Source: Xanthobacteraceae bacterium
Lineage (GTDB): Bacteria > Pseudomonadota > Alphaproteobacteria > Rhizobiales > Xanthobacteraceae
DNA length: 35,118 nucleotides
Direction of reading: 5' to 3'
NCBI GenBank assembly: GCA_020441545.1
Contig: JAGRLZ010000149.1
Location: 1-35,118 of the forward strand
In this document: positions 8,596-16,754 of the stretch, piece after piece
How the letters are laid out: each line of letters begins with the position of its first letter
How positions within the stretch are numbered: the first letter of the stretch is position 1
Translations under genes and position numbers: made by a program
Notes under the pieces: generated by a model
What the model was told of the DNA's origin: nothing
Database searches by the model: none
The model's input: only the letters and a program-made list of their open reading frames with translations

Positions 8596-9375
8596 ATGAA
8601 TATCGTTTGCCCGAACTGTTCGACCTCCTACGCGATCGATCCGGCCACATTGGGGCCGAGCGGCCGCACCGTGCGCTGCGCCCGCTGCAAGGAAACCTGG
8701 GTGGCCTATCCGGAAGCGGTGGCCGCCCATGCCGATGCCGGCCCGCGCGACGAGATGCCCCCGAACTGGGCCGAGCCGGCCGACGCCGAGCCGCACGATA
8801 CCCCGGTCGTCGACAGCCCCTCGATCGCCAGCGACATGCCGCGGTCGGCGCTCGACGGCGTCACCACCATCGACCATGCGCCGGTGCGCGACGACGCTCC
8901 CCCGCCGCCGGCCGCGCGCAAGCGCCGCAACCTGCGCCTGACGCTGCCGATGGCCTGCCTCGTCATGGCCGCGCTCAGCATGGCGCTGGTGGTGTGGCGC
9001 GCCGAAATCGTGCGCCTGCTGCCGCAGACCGCGCGATTCTACCGGCTGATCGGCCTCGACGTGAACCTGCGGGGGCTCGCCTTCAAGGATGTCAGGGTCA
9101 CGACCGAAACCGCCGACGACAAGCCGGTGCTGGTGATCGAAGGCAGCATCGTCACCACCGGCCGCGGCGCGGTGGAACTGCCGCGCCTGCGTTTCGTGGT
9201 CCGCGATGCCCAGGGCGGGGAGATCTACGGCTGGAACGCGGTGATGGAAAAGCCGGTGCTGAAGCCGGGCGAGAAGGCCTGGTTCCGCTCGCGGCTCGCA
9301 TCGCCGCCGCCCGAGGGCACCAGCCTCGACGTGCGCTTCTTCAACAAGAGCGACCTGCTCAAAGGCAGCGCCTGA
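8596..9375 (+). CDS. Zinc-ribbon (MJ0042-type) membrane protein
   Basis: A 259-residue protein that starts MNIVCPNCSTSYAID and has a second CxxC (RCARCKETW), giving the four Cys of an MJ0042-type zinc ribbon within residues 1-36. A disordered acidic/Pro linker follows, then one membrane helix (LPMACLVMAALSMALVVW, about 116-133), and a C-terminal domain that looks beta-rich (GSIVTTGRGAVELPRLRFVVRD, PGEKAWFRSRL), resembling the DUF3426-type extracytoplasmic region. ATG 8596 is used because it directly precedes the first Cys pair. Function is not established. The layout suggests a cytoplasmic metal-binding or regulatory head on a periplasmic domain. Confidence 0.8.
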   Translation: MNIVCPNCSTSYAIDPATLGPSGRTVRCARCKETWVAYPEAVAAHADAGPRDEMPPNWAEPADAEPHDTPVVDSPSIASDMPRSALDGVTTIDHAPVRDDAPPPPAARKRRNLRLTLPMACLVMAALSMALVVWRAEIVRLLPQTARFYRLIGLDVNLRGLAFKDVRVTTETADDKPVLVIEGSIVTTGRGAVELPRLRFVVRDAQGGEIYGWNAVMEKPVLKPGEKAWFRSRLASPPPEGTSLDVRFFNKSDLLKGSA

Positions 9376-9428
9376 GCGATGGCCGCGCATTCCCTTTCAC
9401 CGCAAGCCGAGAACAGACATCCGACATC

Positions 9429-9812
9429 ATGCCCCGCGTTCTGATCGCCGACGACGAAGACTCCATGCGCCACCTGGTCGCCCGCGCCATCGGCATGGAC
9501 GGCCATGAGACCATCACCGCCGAGGACGGCGCCGAGGCGCTCGACATCCTGACGCGCGAGGACGGCGCGTTCGACCTGCTGCTGACCGACATCAAGATGC
9601 CGGTGATGGACGGCATCGCGCTGGCGCTGAGCGCCGCGCGCGACTTTCCCGGCCTCACCATCCTGCTGATGACGGGCTTCGCCGACCAGCGCGAGCGTGC
9701 CTCGGGCCTCAACGCCATCGTTCACGACGTTGTCACCAAGCCGTTCTCGGTGATGGACATCCGCAATGCCGTGAACGGCGCGCTCGCGGTGGGGAAAAGC
9801 ACGAGACAGTAG
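9429..9812 (+). CDS. cpdR: Single-domain response regulator, CpdR-like
   Basis: A 127-residue stand-alone receiver with no output domain. Acidic pocket DDED at 8-11, phosphoacceptor Asp54 in LLLTDIKMP, Thr82 in LLMTGFA, and Lys104 in TKPF are all present. In Caulobacter and Rhizobiales, unphosphorylated CpdR recruits ClpXP for cell-cycle proteolysis, with phosphorylation from the CckA-ChpT relay. Length, lack of an output domain and the MTGFA/TKPF motifs fit, but other lone receivers look alike, so the symbol is a best guess. The gene follows the zinc-ribbon gene by 53 nt. Confidence 0.72.
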   Translation: MPRVLIADDEDSMRHLVARAIGMDGHETITAEDGAEALDILTREDGAFDLLLTDIKMPVMDGIALALSAARDFPGLTILLMTGFADQRERASGLNAIVHDVVTKPFSVMDIRNAVNGALAVGKSTRQ

Positions 9813-9842
9813 CATCGTCCCGGCGGGCGGGCGCATCGCCTG

Positions 9843-9874
9843 TCCAATGATGGACCCGCTATCCAATGATGGAC
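9843..9874. repeat. 13-bp direct repeat, two copies
   Basis: TCCAATGATGGAC occurs at 9843-9855 and again at 9862-9874, a 19-bp period. It lies in the convergent gap between the receiver gene and the molybdenum hydroxylase. It could be a small duplication or a protein-binding pair. Confidence 0.6.
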
Positions 9875-9938
9875 GCGGGGCGCGTGCGCGCGATCGCGGC
9901 CGCCACCGCCGCCCGCGAGCCGTTCGCCGCGCCCTGCC

Positions 9939-12278
9939 TCAATCGGCGGCCACCTTCGCGGCCTGCAACGCCTCCAGCACGCGGCGCGGCGTCATCGGCG
10001 AGCGGGTCAGCTCGACGCCGTAACGCTTCAGCGCATCGTTGACCGCATTGCCGATCGCCGCCGGCGGCGCGATGGCGCCGCCCTCGCCGATGCCCTTGAC
10101 GCCGAACTCGGTATAGGGCGCCAGCGTCTCCATGTGGCCGAGCCGCGCCGCCGGCACCTCGGTCGGCCCCGGCAACAGGTAGTCGGCGAAGGTCGAGGCC
10201 AGCGGCTGGCCGGAGGCGTCGAAGTTCATCTCCTCGTACAGCGCGGTGCCGATGCCCTGCGCCAGCCCGCCATAGATCTGGCCGTCCACCACCATCGGGT
10301 TGATGAGCTTGCCGCCGTCCTCGACGATCACGTAGTCGAGGATCTCGATATCGCCGATCTCGGGATCGACCGCGACCACCGCGACATGCGCGGCATAGCT
10401 GAAGGTGCCGGAATCGCGCACCGGCTTGTGGCCGACGGTGGCCTCGAGCCCGCGCGGATCGACCGAGGCCGGCAAGTCCTGCGGCCGCCGATACCACGTA
10501 TAGGCGATCTCCTTGACCGACACGCTGCCGGACGGACCGACCACGCGGCCGTCGACCAGTTCGACCTGGCCGGCCTCGGCCTGCAGCAGGTGCGCGCCGA
10601 TGCCCTTGATCAGCTTTGCCACCTCGCGCGAGGCGGTGGCGACCGCGCCGCCGGCCATCACCGCGCAGCGCGAGCCCCAGCTTCCGGTGGAGAACGGGGT
10701 GTATTCGGTATCGCCATGCACCAGCTTGATCTTCGAGGTCTCGACACCGAGGATTTCATGGGCGACCTGCGGCAGCGTGGTCTCCATGCTCTGGCCGTGC
10801 GAATGCACGCCGACGCGGACCTCGATGCTGCCGTCGGGCGTCACCCGCACCGTGGCCTGCTCGTGCCCCGGCACCATCGGGATGCCCCAGCCGGCATAGA
10901 CCGATGTGCCGTGCGCGCCCTGCTCGCAATAGATGCCGATGCCGACGCCGATCAGCCGGCCGTCGGGCTCGCCGGCCCGCTGCCGGGCGCGGATCGCCGG
11001 CAGGTCGATCTTCGCCAGCGCCTGGCGCAGCGCCTCCGGATAGTCGCCGCTGTCGAAATGCTTGTTGGTGATGTTGTCGAACGGCATCTGCCCGGGCCGC
11101 ACCAGGTTCTTCAGCCGCACCTCGTGAGGCTCGAGCCCGGCCTCGCGCGCCACCGCATCCATCATCAGCTCGATGGCGTAGCAGACGCCGGTGCGGGCGA
11201 CGCCGCGATAGGGCAGGATCGGACACTTGTTGGTGGCAACCGACCAGGTGCGGCAGCGATAGGACGGGAAGTCGTAAGGCCCCGGCAGGATGCTGGCGAC
11301 CTGCGCGGCCTCGAGACAGGCCGAGAACGGATAGGACGAATAGGCGCCGGAATCGACGATGGCATCGCATTCGATGCCGCGCAGCCTGCCGTCGCGGTCG
11401 GCATAGGCGGTGATGGTGTAGTGATGCTCGCGGCAGTTGGCGCTGACGGTGAGGTGCTCGCGGCGATCCTCGGTCCAGCGCACCGGATGGCCGCAGCGCA
11501 GCGCCAGCCAGCCGAGGCAGATATCCTCCGGCAGCAGGATCGCCTTGTAGCCGAAGCCGCCGCCGACATCCGGCGAGATGACGCGGACCTGGAGCTGGTC
11601 GAGGCCGAGGCATTCGGCAAGCCCCTGCCGCACGATGTGCGGCTGCTGCGAGCCGGTATAGAGCACGAGCTGCTCGGCGCGATGGTCCCAATAGGCCACC
11701 GTGGCGCGGCCCTCCATCGGCGCCATGCACTGGCGCGCGGTGGTGATCTCGCGCGTCACCTTGATCGGCGCGTCGCGCGCGGCATCCATGTTGACGTCGA
11801 CCTGGGTCTCCAGGAAGACGTTGTCGCCCCATTCCTCATGTACCAGCGGCGCATCGGGATCGCGCGCCGCCAGCATGTCGTGGACCGCCGGCAATTCGTC
11901 GAGGTCGACCTCGACGGCCGCGGCGATATCCTCGGCCTGGGCGCGGGTGTCGCCGACGCACATCGCCAGCATCTCGCCGACCTGCCGCACCTTCTCGAAG
12001 GCCAGCACCGGCTGCTCGGAGCGCTTGAAGCCGGGCAGCGCCGACACCGCGACGATCGGCTTGACGCTGTCCCTGATGTCGGCGGCGGTGAACACCTTGC
12101 CGCGATACGGCTCCGGCACGCGAATCTCGCCGACCCGCGCATGGGCGAGCGGCGAGCGCACGAACGCGACGTCCTTGAGGCCGGGCAGGCGGATATCGGC
12201 CACGTATTGCCCGCGCCCGCGAAGAAACCGATCGTCCTCCCGCCGCGGCAGCGATGCGCCGACCCCCTGTTTCGTCAT
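9939..12278 (-). CDS. Xanthine dehydrogenase/CoxL-family molybdopterin subunit, orphan
   Basis: Large (Mo-pterin) subunit of a molybdenum hydroxylase, 779 residues from ATG 12278. That start has AGAGGA 8 nt upstream; an in-frame ATG at 12317 would add 13 residues. Family marks: the PRREDDRFLRGRGQYVADI start of the aldehyde oxidase hammerhead domain, the GGGFG loop near 239-243, PYRGVAR near 357 in place of the AYRCSFR loop of CO dehydrogenase, HGQSMETTLPQ, and the catalytic Glu about residue 732 in GIGEGGAI. It is therefore not a CO dehydrogenase in the strict sense. No small (2Fe-2S) or medium (FAD) subunit gene adjoins it. Instead a ferredoxin and a ferredoxin reductase are divergently transcribed next to it and may supply the electron path. 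Substrate unknown. Confidence 0.88.
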   Translation of the reverse strand: MTKQGVGASLPRREDDRFLRGRGQYVADIRLPGLKDVAFVRSPLAHARVGEIRVPEPYRGKVFTAADIRDSVKPIVAVSALPGFKRSEQPVLAFEKVRQVGEMLAMCVGDTRAQAEDIAAAVEVDLDELPAVHDMLAARDPDAPLVHEEWGDNVFLETQVDVNMDAARDAPIKVTREITTARQCMAPMEGRATVAYWDHRAEQLVLYTGSQQPHIVRQGLAECLGLDQLQVRVISPDVGGGFGYKAILLPEDICLGWLALRCGHPVRWTEDRREHLTVSANCREHHYTITAYADRDGRLRGIECDAIVDSGAYSSYPFSACLEAAQVASILPGPYDFPSYRCRTWSVATNKCPILPYRGVARTGVCYAIELMMDAVAREAGLEPHEVRLKNLVRPGQMPFDNITNKHFDSGDYPEALRQALAKIDLPAIRARQRAGEPDGRLIGVGIGIYCEQGAHGTSVYAGWGIPMVPGHEQATVRVTPDGSIEVRVGVHSHGQSMETTLPQVAHEILGVETSKIKLVHGDTEYTPFSTGSWGSRCAVMAGGAVATASREVAKLIKGIGAHLLQAEAGQVELVDGRVVGPSGSVSVKEIAYTWYRRPQDLPASVDPRGLEATVGHKPVRDSGTFSYAAHVAVVAVDPEIGDIEILDYVIVEDGGKLINPMVVDGQIYGGLAQGIGTALYEEMNFDASGQPLASTFADYLLPGPTEVPAARLGHMETLAPYTEFGVKGIGEGGAIAPPAAIGNAVNDALKRYGVELTRSPMTPRRVLEALQAAKVAAD

Positions 12279-12335
12279 CTCGACCGTCCTCTTTTTCGCC
12301 GCAGGCGATGATGCCATCGCCGTCTCCGAGCGTCA

Positions 12336-12497
12336 CTATTATTCTATTTATAGAATGATAGAAAATATTGGCAATCGCGGATCGGGCCGGCTCCGAGCGA
12401 AAATGCGGTGCTGCGCCGCAACCACGATCCGCTTGCATCACGCTCGTGCACGAGCTATCATCCTATCATTATGATGATAGCCTGATTATGATAATAG
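12336..12497. promoter_or_regulatory. Divergent control region with repeated ATGATAG-type motifs
   Basis: The region between the Mo-hydroxylase and ferredoxin starts is unusually A/T-rich at both ends. The left end holds a perfect 7-2-7 palindrome ATTCTAT-TT-ATAGAAT (12341-12356), CTATTAT at 12336 and ATGATAG at 12355. The right end holds CTATCAT at 12455 and 12463, ATGATAG at 12474 and ATAATAG at 12491. GCTATCAT (12454) and ATGATAGC (12474) also form an 8-bp inverted repeat. Paired clusters beside two divergent starts suggest operators for one regulator; which one is unknown, and no regulator gene adjoins. Confidence 0.6.
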
Positions 12498-12517
12498 CCT
12501 GAATGGTAACCCAGCCC

Positions 12518-12841
12518 ATGGTCCAGATCACCTTCGTCGAGCCCTCCGGAAACCAGATCGATATCGACGTCAGCGACGGCTGGAGCCTGATGCAGGCCGC
12601 CATCGCCAACGGCGTCGACGGCATCGTCGCCGAATGCGGCGGCTCCTGCGTCTGCGCCACCTGCCACGTCTATGTCGACCCGGACCGGGCCGGCGAACTG
12701 CCCCAACCGGGCGAAGAGGAACTTGAGCTGCTCGAGGAGGTCAAGGCGGAGCGCCGCCCGACCAGCCGGCTGTCGTGCCAGATCAAGGCCACGCCCGCCC
12801 TCGCCGGGCTGAAGGTCGCCATTCCCGAGTGCCAGACGTGA
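12518..12841 (+). CDS. [2Fe-2S] ferredoxin, adrenodoxin type
   Basis: A 107-residue plant/adrenodoxin-fold ferredoxin. Cluster ligands are Cys40, Cys46 and Cys49 (C-x5-C-x2-C in ECGGSCVCATCHVY) and Cys87 in RLSCQI, with the acidic helix GEEELELLEEV typical of reductase docking. I start at ATG 12518 because family members open with the first strand (MVQITFVEP); ATG 12503 would add five residues. The stop overlaps the reductase GTG. It most likely carries electrons for the adjoining FAD reductase to an oxygenase or to the Mo enzyme across the divergent promoter. No P450 gene lies nearby. Confidence 0.9.
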   Translation: MVQITFVEPSGNQIDIDVSDGWSLMQAAIANGVDGIVAECGGSCVCATCHVYVDPDRAGELPQPGEEELELLEEVKAERRPTSRLSCQIKATPALAGLKVAIPECQT

Positions 12842-14085
12842 GTGGCGACGCGCCGCATGTCGTCATCGTCGGCGCGGGACAGGCCGGATTGCAGGCGGCC
12901 GAAACGCTCCGCAGCGCCGGCTTCGACGGCCGCGTCACCCTGATCGGCGACGAGCCGCACCCGCCCTATCAGCGCCCGCCGCTGTCGAAGGCGTGGCTGA
13001 CCGGCGGCATCGACGGCGGGCAACTGACATTGCGCGACCCCGGCGCGCTCGCACGCAAGGACATCACCTTGCGCACCGGCGCGCGCGTCGTCGCGCTCGA
13101 TTCCGCCGCGCGACAACTGCACCTGAGCGACGGCACGCGCCTCGGCTATACCGGCCTGGTGCTCGCCACCGGCGCGACGCCACGCACCCTGCCCGGCAGC
13201 ATCGCGGCCAACGGCGCGGTCCGCGTGCTGCGCTCGCGCGACGATGCCAGCGCGATCGCGCAAAGCCTGCAGCGCTGCCGCGACGACGGCCTGCCGCTGG
13301 TGGTGATCGGCGGCGGCTTCATCGGCCTCGAAGTGGCGGCGAGCGCCCGCAAGCTCGGCATCGACGTGACCATCCTCGAAGCCGCGCCACGCCTGCTGGA
13401 GCGCGCGCTGCCGGCCGAGCTGTCGGCCTGGTACGCGAACCTGCATCGCACCCGCGGCGCCGATCTCGTTCTCGGCGCGCGCATCGCACGGATCGACGGC
13501 GCCGCGGACGGCCGCGCCACCGTGCATCTCGCCGACGGCCGCACGCTTCATGCCGGCCTCGTGGTGGCCGGCATCGGCGTCACGCCCAACGACGCCCTCG
13601 CCCGCGCCGCCGGTATCGCCTGCGACAACGGCATCATTGTCGACGACTGCGGCCGCACCTCGGCACCGAACATCACCGCCGCCGGCGACTGCACGGTGCG
13701 GCGTCTTCCGGATGGCGGTACGGTGCGGCTGGAGTCGGTGCAGAACGCGATCGAACAAGGCCGCGCCGCGGCGCATGCACTGCTCGGCGAAGCGCGCCCG
13801 TTCGCCGCCACGCCGTGGTTCTGGTCCGATCAATACGACATCAAGCTGCAGATCGCCGGATTGTCGCGCGGCGCCGACAATCGGGCGGTGCGCGGCGACA
13901 TGACCGACACGTCGTTCTCGATCTTCCACTATCGCGGCACGCAACTGATCGCGGTGGATTCGATCAACTCCGCCAGGGACCACATGCTGTCGCGGCAACT
14001 GATCGCGGCCGGCATCTCGCCGACGCATGCGCAAATCGCCGACCTCGCCTTCAACCTCGCTTCGCTGCGGCCCAAAGCGATGTGA
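12838..14085 (+). CDS. FAD-dependent ferredoxin reductase
   Basis: NAD(P)H-dependent reductase of the rubredoxin/putidaredoxin reductase type, 415 residues. FAD site GAGQAG at 12-17, the NAD site IGGGFIGLE around 156-165, and the second FAD motif ITAAGDC. PYQRPPLSKAWL is the classic segment of ferredoxin reductases such as CamA and BphA4. Translation begins at GTG 12838, which overlaps the ferredoxin stop (GTGA), so the two genes are coupled. The ferredoxin is its evident partner. The terminal acceptor is not encoded on this strand nearby. Confidence 0.9.
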   Translation: MSGDAPHVVIVGAGQAGLQAAETLRSAGFDGRVTLIGDEPHPPYQRPPLSKAWLTGGIDGGQLTLRDPGALARKDITLRTGARVVALDSAARQLHLSDGTRLGYTGLVLATGATPRTLPGSIAANGAVRVLRSRDDASAIAQSLQRCRDDGLPLVVIGGGFIGLEVAASARKLGIDVTILEAAPRLLERALPAELSAWYANLHRTRGADLVLGARIARIDGAADGRATVHLADGRTLHAGLVVAGIGVTPNDALARAAGIACDNGIIVDDCGRTSAPNITAAGDCTVRRLPDGGTVRLESVQNAIEQGRAAAHALLGEARPFAATPWFWSDQYDIKLQIAGLSRGADNRAVRGDMTDTSFSIFHYRGTQLIAVDSINSARDHMLSRQLIAAGISPTHAQIADLAFNLASLRPKAM

Positions 14086-14361
14086 CCGCGCGTGCATCCT
14101 GCGCGCCGCGGGAAGCGCACGATCATACCGCATCGATGCATTTCGATTCCGGCTCGCATCGCGGCGCGCGGCGCCGGATTCGCGTGCGACAAATTCCCGC
14201 CGCATTGCTTGGTCACGCTGACGCCATCGTGTTTTGCCGCGCGGGGACAAGTGTGTGGCGAATGCGAGTCGAAGGGGCGTTCTGCGTAAAATTCAAATCA
14301 AGTGACTCGCGTGTTCACGCCGCAATGAGTCATGCCCGAACCGGAACAAGGGGAGGACACC

Positions 14362-14475
14362 ATGAACGATGCCACCAGGCGGGCGGCTCCCGGCGCGGTC
14401 TCGCATGTGTTTGCCCATGTCTTGGCGGTTTCGGCGCTGCTGATTATCGCGGCCTGCATCTTCTACGTACGATAG
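14362..14475 (+). CDS. 37-residue single-helix membrane peptide
   Basis: A short gene with a strong ribosome-binding site (GGGGAGG, 5 nt before ATG 14362). The product has a polar N-terminus of about 15 residues (MNDATRRAAPGAVSHV), then a hydrophobic helix (VLAVSALLIIAACIFYV) and a final Arg, so probably an inner-membrane peptide with its N-terminus in the cytoplasm. The TAG stop is formed by the first bases of the repeat at 14473, so the repeat supplies the stop codon. No homologue recognised. The 276 bp before it, after the reductase gene, hold no gene that I can support and may contain its promoter. Confidence 0.55.
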   Translation: MNDATRRAAPGAVSHVFAHVLAVSALLIIAACIFYVR

Positions 14476-14577
14476 AGCCATTGTCCGTTCCGATAGAATC
14501 GGAACGGAATCTATATTTTTGTTTTAACGCGTTTTCTTTACGCGAACCGGACCCCACTTCGCTCAAAAACGCTCTAG
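14473..14577. repeat. ~105-bp dispersed repeat, copy A
   Basis: Begins TAGAGCCA and ends GCTCTAG, so the ends are inverted. It contains a perfect 10-3-10 hairpin (CCGTTCCGAT-AGA-ATCGGAACGG, 14485-14507), an A/T-rich spacer and a conserved right part (ACGCGTTTTCTTTACGCGAACCGGA). Copies B and C lie at 15933 and 24690. The remaining bases up to the gene at 14787 show no other feature. Confidence 0.8.
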
Positions 14578-14786
14578 ATCAAGCGAATTGAGATCGGATA
14601 CGCGGCTCTCCCGTTGCGGCGAGAACGCGAAGATCGTGCCGGTCGCGGGCACCGCGCGGCGAAGGCGGGAACGGCCGACGCTGCGCATTGGCCGATCGCC
14701 CCGGAGTTTTCGCTTTTCCCGTATGGAACCGTAGCGCGGGCCCGGCCGTTTGTGGAATCATCGCCGCAAGCCAGCCGGGGCCCCAC

Positions 14787-15227
14787 ATGCGAACGATCCG
14801 CCTACAGGTGCTGTCGAGCGCCATGCTGCTCGGCATGATGGCGACGGCCCCCGCACGCGCCGAGGTGCGCATCCTGTCCAGCCCCGGCGGCGAGGTCGGC
14901 CGCTTTCTTCAACTGTTCGAGGAATTGCGCGCCTCGGGCGAGCGCATCGTCATCGACGGGCCGTGCTACTCGGCCTGCACGCTGGTGCTCAGCGCGGTGC
15001 CGGCGCATCGTATCTGCGTGACGCGCCGCGCGGTGCTCGGTTTCCACGCCGCGCGGTCGATCGACGGCCGCGGCCGCATCTATCGCGAGCCGGAAGCCAC
15101 CCGGCTGGTGCTCGAAGCCTATCCGGCGCCGGTCCGGCACTGGATCCGCCGCCATGGCGGCTTGAGCGGGCGCCTGCTCAAGCTGCGCGGCCGCGCCCTC
15201 GCCCGGATCTATCGGACCTGCCGATAG
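14787..15227 (+). CDS. Secreted ClpP-like (COG3904-type) protein
   Basis: A 146-residue protein with a Sec signal peptide (MRTIRLQVLSSAMLLGMMAT then APARA, cleavage after about residue 25). The mature part has SSPGGEVG at 31-38, GPCYSACTLV at 58-67 and GFHAARS at 85-91. This resembles the ClpP fold: the glycine loop, a nucleophile candidate Ser62 and a histidine candidate His87. Two Cys flank the Ser (60, 64) and Cys77 follows, which could form disulfides in the periplasm. The protein is shorter than ClpP, and a third catalytic residue is not obvious. The substrate is unknown. I used ATG 14787 since the signal peptide starts there. Confidence 0.65.
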   Translation: MRTIRLQVLSSAMLLGMMATAPARAEVRILSSPGGEVGRFLQLFEELRASGERIVIDGPCYSACTLVLSAVPAHRICVTRRAVLGFHAARSIDGRGRIYREPEATRLVLEAYPAPVRHWIRRHGGLSGRLLKLRGRALARIYRTCR

Positions 15228-15344
15228 ACGGCCGTCGGCGCTTCAGTGCGGCGGTCGGGCACACGATCGCCGAAAGCGACGCCATCGTGCGGATGCGATT
15301 CCACATCGTCCAGGCCGACACGTCATCGCGCCACGGCGCCGCGC

Positions 15345-15767
15345 CTACGGGCAGGCCGGCAGCGCGCAGTTCACCATCCAGGGCGTGCCGAACCGATCGA
15401 CGCACATGCCGAAGAAGCGCGCGAAGAAGGTCGGCCCGGCCGGCATCGGCACGGTGCCGCTTTCGGACAACGCCTTGAAGATGCGCTCGGCCTCGACCGG
15501 ATCGTCATAGTTCAGGCTCACCGCATAGCCCTGGGGCTTCTGGAAATGGGCACGCGGCGAATCGCTCGCCATCAGGCTGAAATCCCCGATCCGCATGAAG
15601 GCATGCATCACCTTGCCCTTCATATCGTCGCCCATGGCGCATTGCGCGTCTTCGGGCGCTTCCTCGGTGCGCAGCATCGCCTCGATCTTGCCGCCCAGCG
15701 TCGCCTCGTAGAACTTGAACGCTTCCTCGCAATTGCCATCGAAGAACAGGTAGGGATTGAGCATCAT
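15345..15767 (-). CDS. VOC family protein (PhnB/glyoxalase-like), 140 aa
   Basis: Starts MMLNPYLFFDGNCEEAFKFYEATLGGKI, the typical opening of PhnB-like vicinal-oxygen-chelate proteins, and continues with HAFMRIGDFSLMASD and FGMCVDRFGTPWMVNC, the second half of the fold. AGGAGA lies 7 nt upstream of ATG 15767; ATG 15764 follows directly. It is cytoplasmic. Metal and substrate cannot be assigned, since PhnB-like members often lack the glyoxalase ligands. It stands alone, converging with the ClpP-like gene. Confidence 0.85.
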   Translation of the reverse strand: MMLNPYLFFDGNCEEAFKFYEATLGGKIEAMLRTEEAPEDAQCAMGDDMKGKVMHAFMRIGDFSLMASDSPRAHFQKPQGYAVSLNYDDPVEAERIFKALSESGTVPMPAGPTFFARFFGMCVDRFGTPWMVNCALPACP

Positions 15768-15932
15768 GGGTCTTCTCCTGAATTGAGATCTGGACACCTC
15801 GGCGGCCGGCCGCGCTTCAAACACCCGCGCGGTGACGACAGTATGACGGGCATCACGGCCCAAGGACGAACGGCCCCGCCCCGTGCCGACATCGCGCGAC
15901 GAATTATTTTCCGGCGGCGCGCCGCGGCGTCA

Positions 15933-16037
15933 TAGAGCCATTTCCGTTTCGATAGGATCGGAACGGGGCTCTATATCCTTATTCTAACGCGTTTTCTTGA
16001 CGCGAACCGGACCCCGCTTCGCTCGAAAACGCTCTAG
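15933..16037. repeat. ~105-bp dispersed repeat, copy B
   Basis: Same layout as copy A: TAGAGCCA, an inverted pair around CCGTTTCGAT-AGG-ATCGGAACGG (one mismatch), GGGCTCTAT, an A/T-rich spacer, then ACGCGTTTTCTTGACGCGAA and GCTCGAAAACGCTCTAG. It sits in the 312-bp gap between the VOC gene start and the TetR gene stop; the rest of that gap shows no gene. Confidence 0.8.
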
Positions 16038-16079
16038 GCTTTCTCCCCAAGGAGAGCGGCGAATGCTTGCTGAAGGACT

Positions 16080-16754
16080 TTATTTCGCCGGCGAAGATCG
16101 TTTTGCCGGCGAAGACCGGGCCGCCCGTCCGATGGCCTCGAGCCCCCCGACCGCAAAGCTGTACAGGTGATCGGCGAGGTCTTCGCGCGGCATGCGATGG
16201 ATGTCGTCGGCGAAGGAGGACACATTCGGGGCGACCACCAGCAACATGGCGCAGGGAGCCATGATGCTGATCATGCAGCGAAGCAGCGCCGGATCGTCGG
16301 GAGGAATCGAGGTCATCTCGCTCAGGATCGAGAGGACGAATGGCAGCTTCTTCGGGATTTCACCCGCTAGAAGCTGCTGCAGGTGCGACGATGGCGACAG
16401 GAACTCGCGGCCGAGGACCCTGGCGTGCCAGCCTTGCCGGACGGTTGTGCTCTCCACCAGCCCCTCGATCAGATGCCGCAGCTTCTGGCGTGCCGGCAGA
16501 TCGGTCGCGGTCAACCGCTGAAGGCCGTCGATGCTGACAACCCGACGATGCGCCTCCACCAGCACCGCCTGATAGAGTCCGCTGCGGCTGCCGAAATGAT
16601 AGTTGATCGAGGCGAGATCGACCTCCGCGCGCGCCGCGATCATCTTGCTGGTCGTTTCCCCGAATCCCGTGGATGCAAAGAGTTCGCCCGCCGCCTCCAG
16701 GATGCGGTGGTAGGTCGTCTCGCCATCGGTGCGTTGGGTGCGGACTGTTCTCAT
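16080..16754 (-). CDS. TetR-family regulator, CecR-like
   Basis: A 224-residue TetR repressor. The N-terminal helix-turn-helix spans about residues 13-60 (ILEAAGELFASTGFGETTSKMIA and VDLASINYHFGSRSGLY). The ligand-binding half resembles the CecR/DUF1956 C-terminal domain (ARVLGREFLSPS). It is divergent from a membrane-fusion protein, a double ABC ATPase and two ABC-2 permeases, the order of E. coli cecR-ybhG-ybhF-ybhS-ybhR, so it probably represses them and itself. The C-terminus ends in a duplicated SSPAK, encoded by a direct repeat in the DNA with an 18-bp period. Ligand unknown; E. coli CecR is linked to cefoperazone and chloramphenicol sensitivity. Confidence 0.82.
   Translation of the reverse strand: MRTVRTQRTDGETTYHRILEAAGELFASTGFGETTSKMIAARAEVDLASINYHFGSRSGLYQAVLVEAHRRVVSIDGLQRLTATDLPARQKLRHLIEGLVESTTVRQGWHARVLGREFLSPSSHLQQLLAGEIPKKLPFVLSILSEMTSIPPDDPALLRCMISIMAPCAMLLVVAPNVSSFADDIHRMPREDLADHLYSFAVGGLEAIGRAARSSPAKRSSPAK

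Noticed and set aside
9939..12278. Form I CO dehydrogenase large subunit CoxL
   Set aside because: The active-site loop reads PYRGVAR, not AYRCSFR, and CoxM/CoxS are missing.
10134..12311. 725-residue plus-strand frame opposite the molybdenum hydroxylase
   Set aside because: Arg/His/Ala-rich composition with no motifs; the opposite strand has full family motifs.
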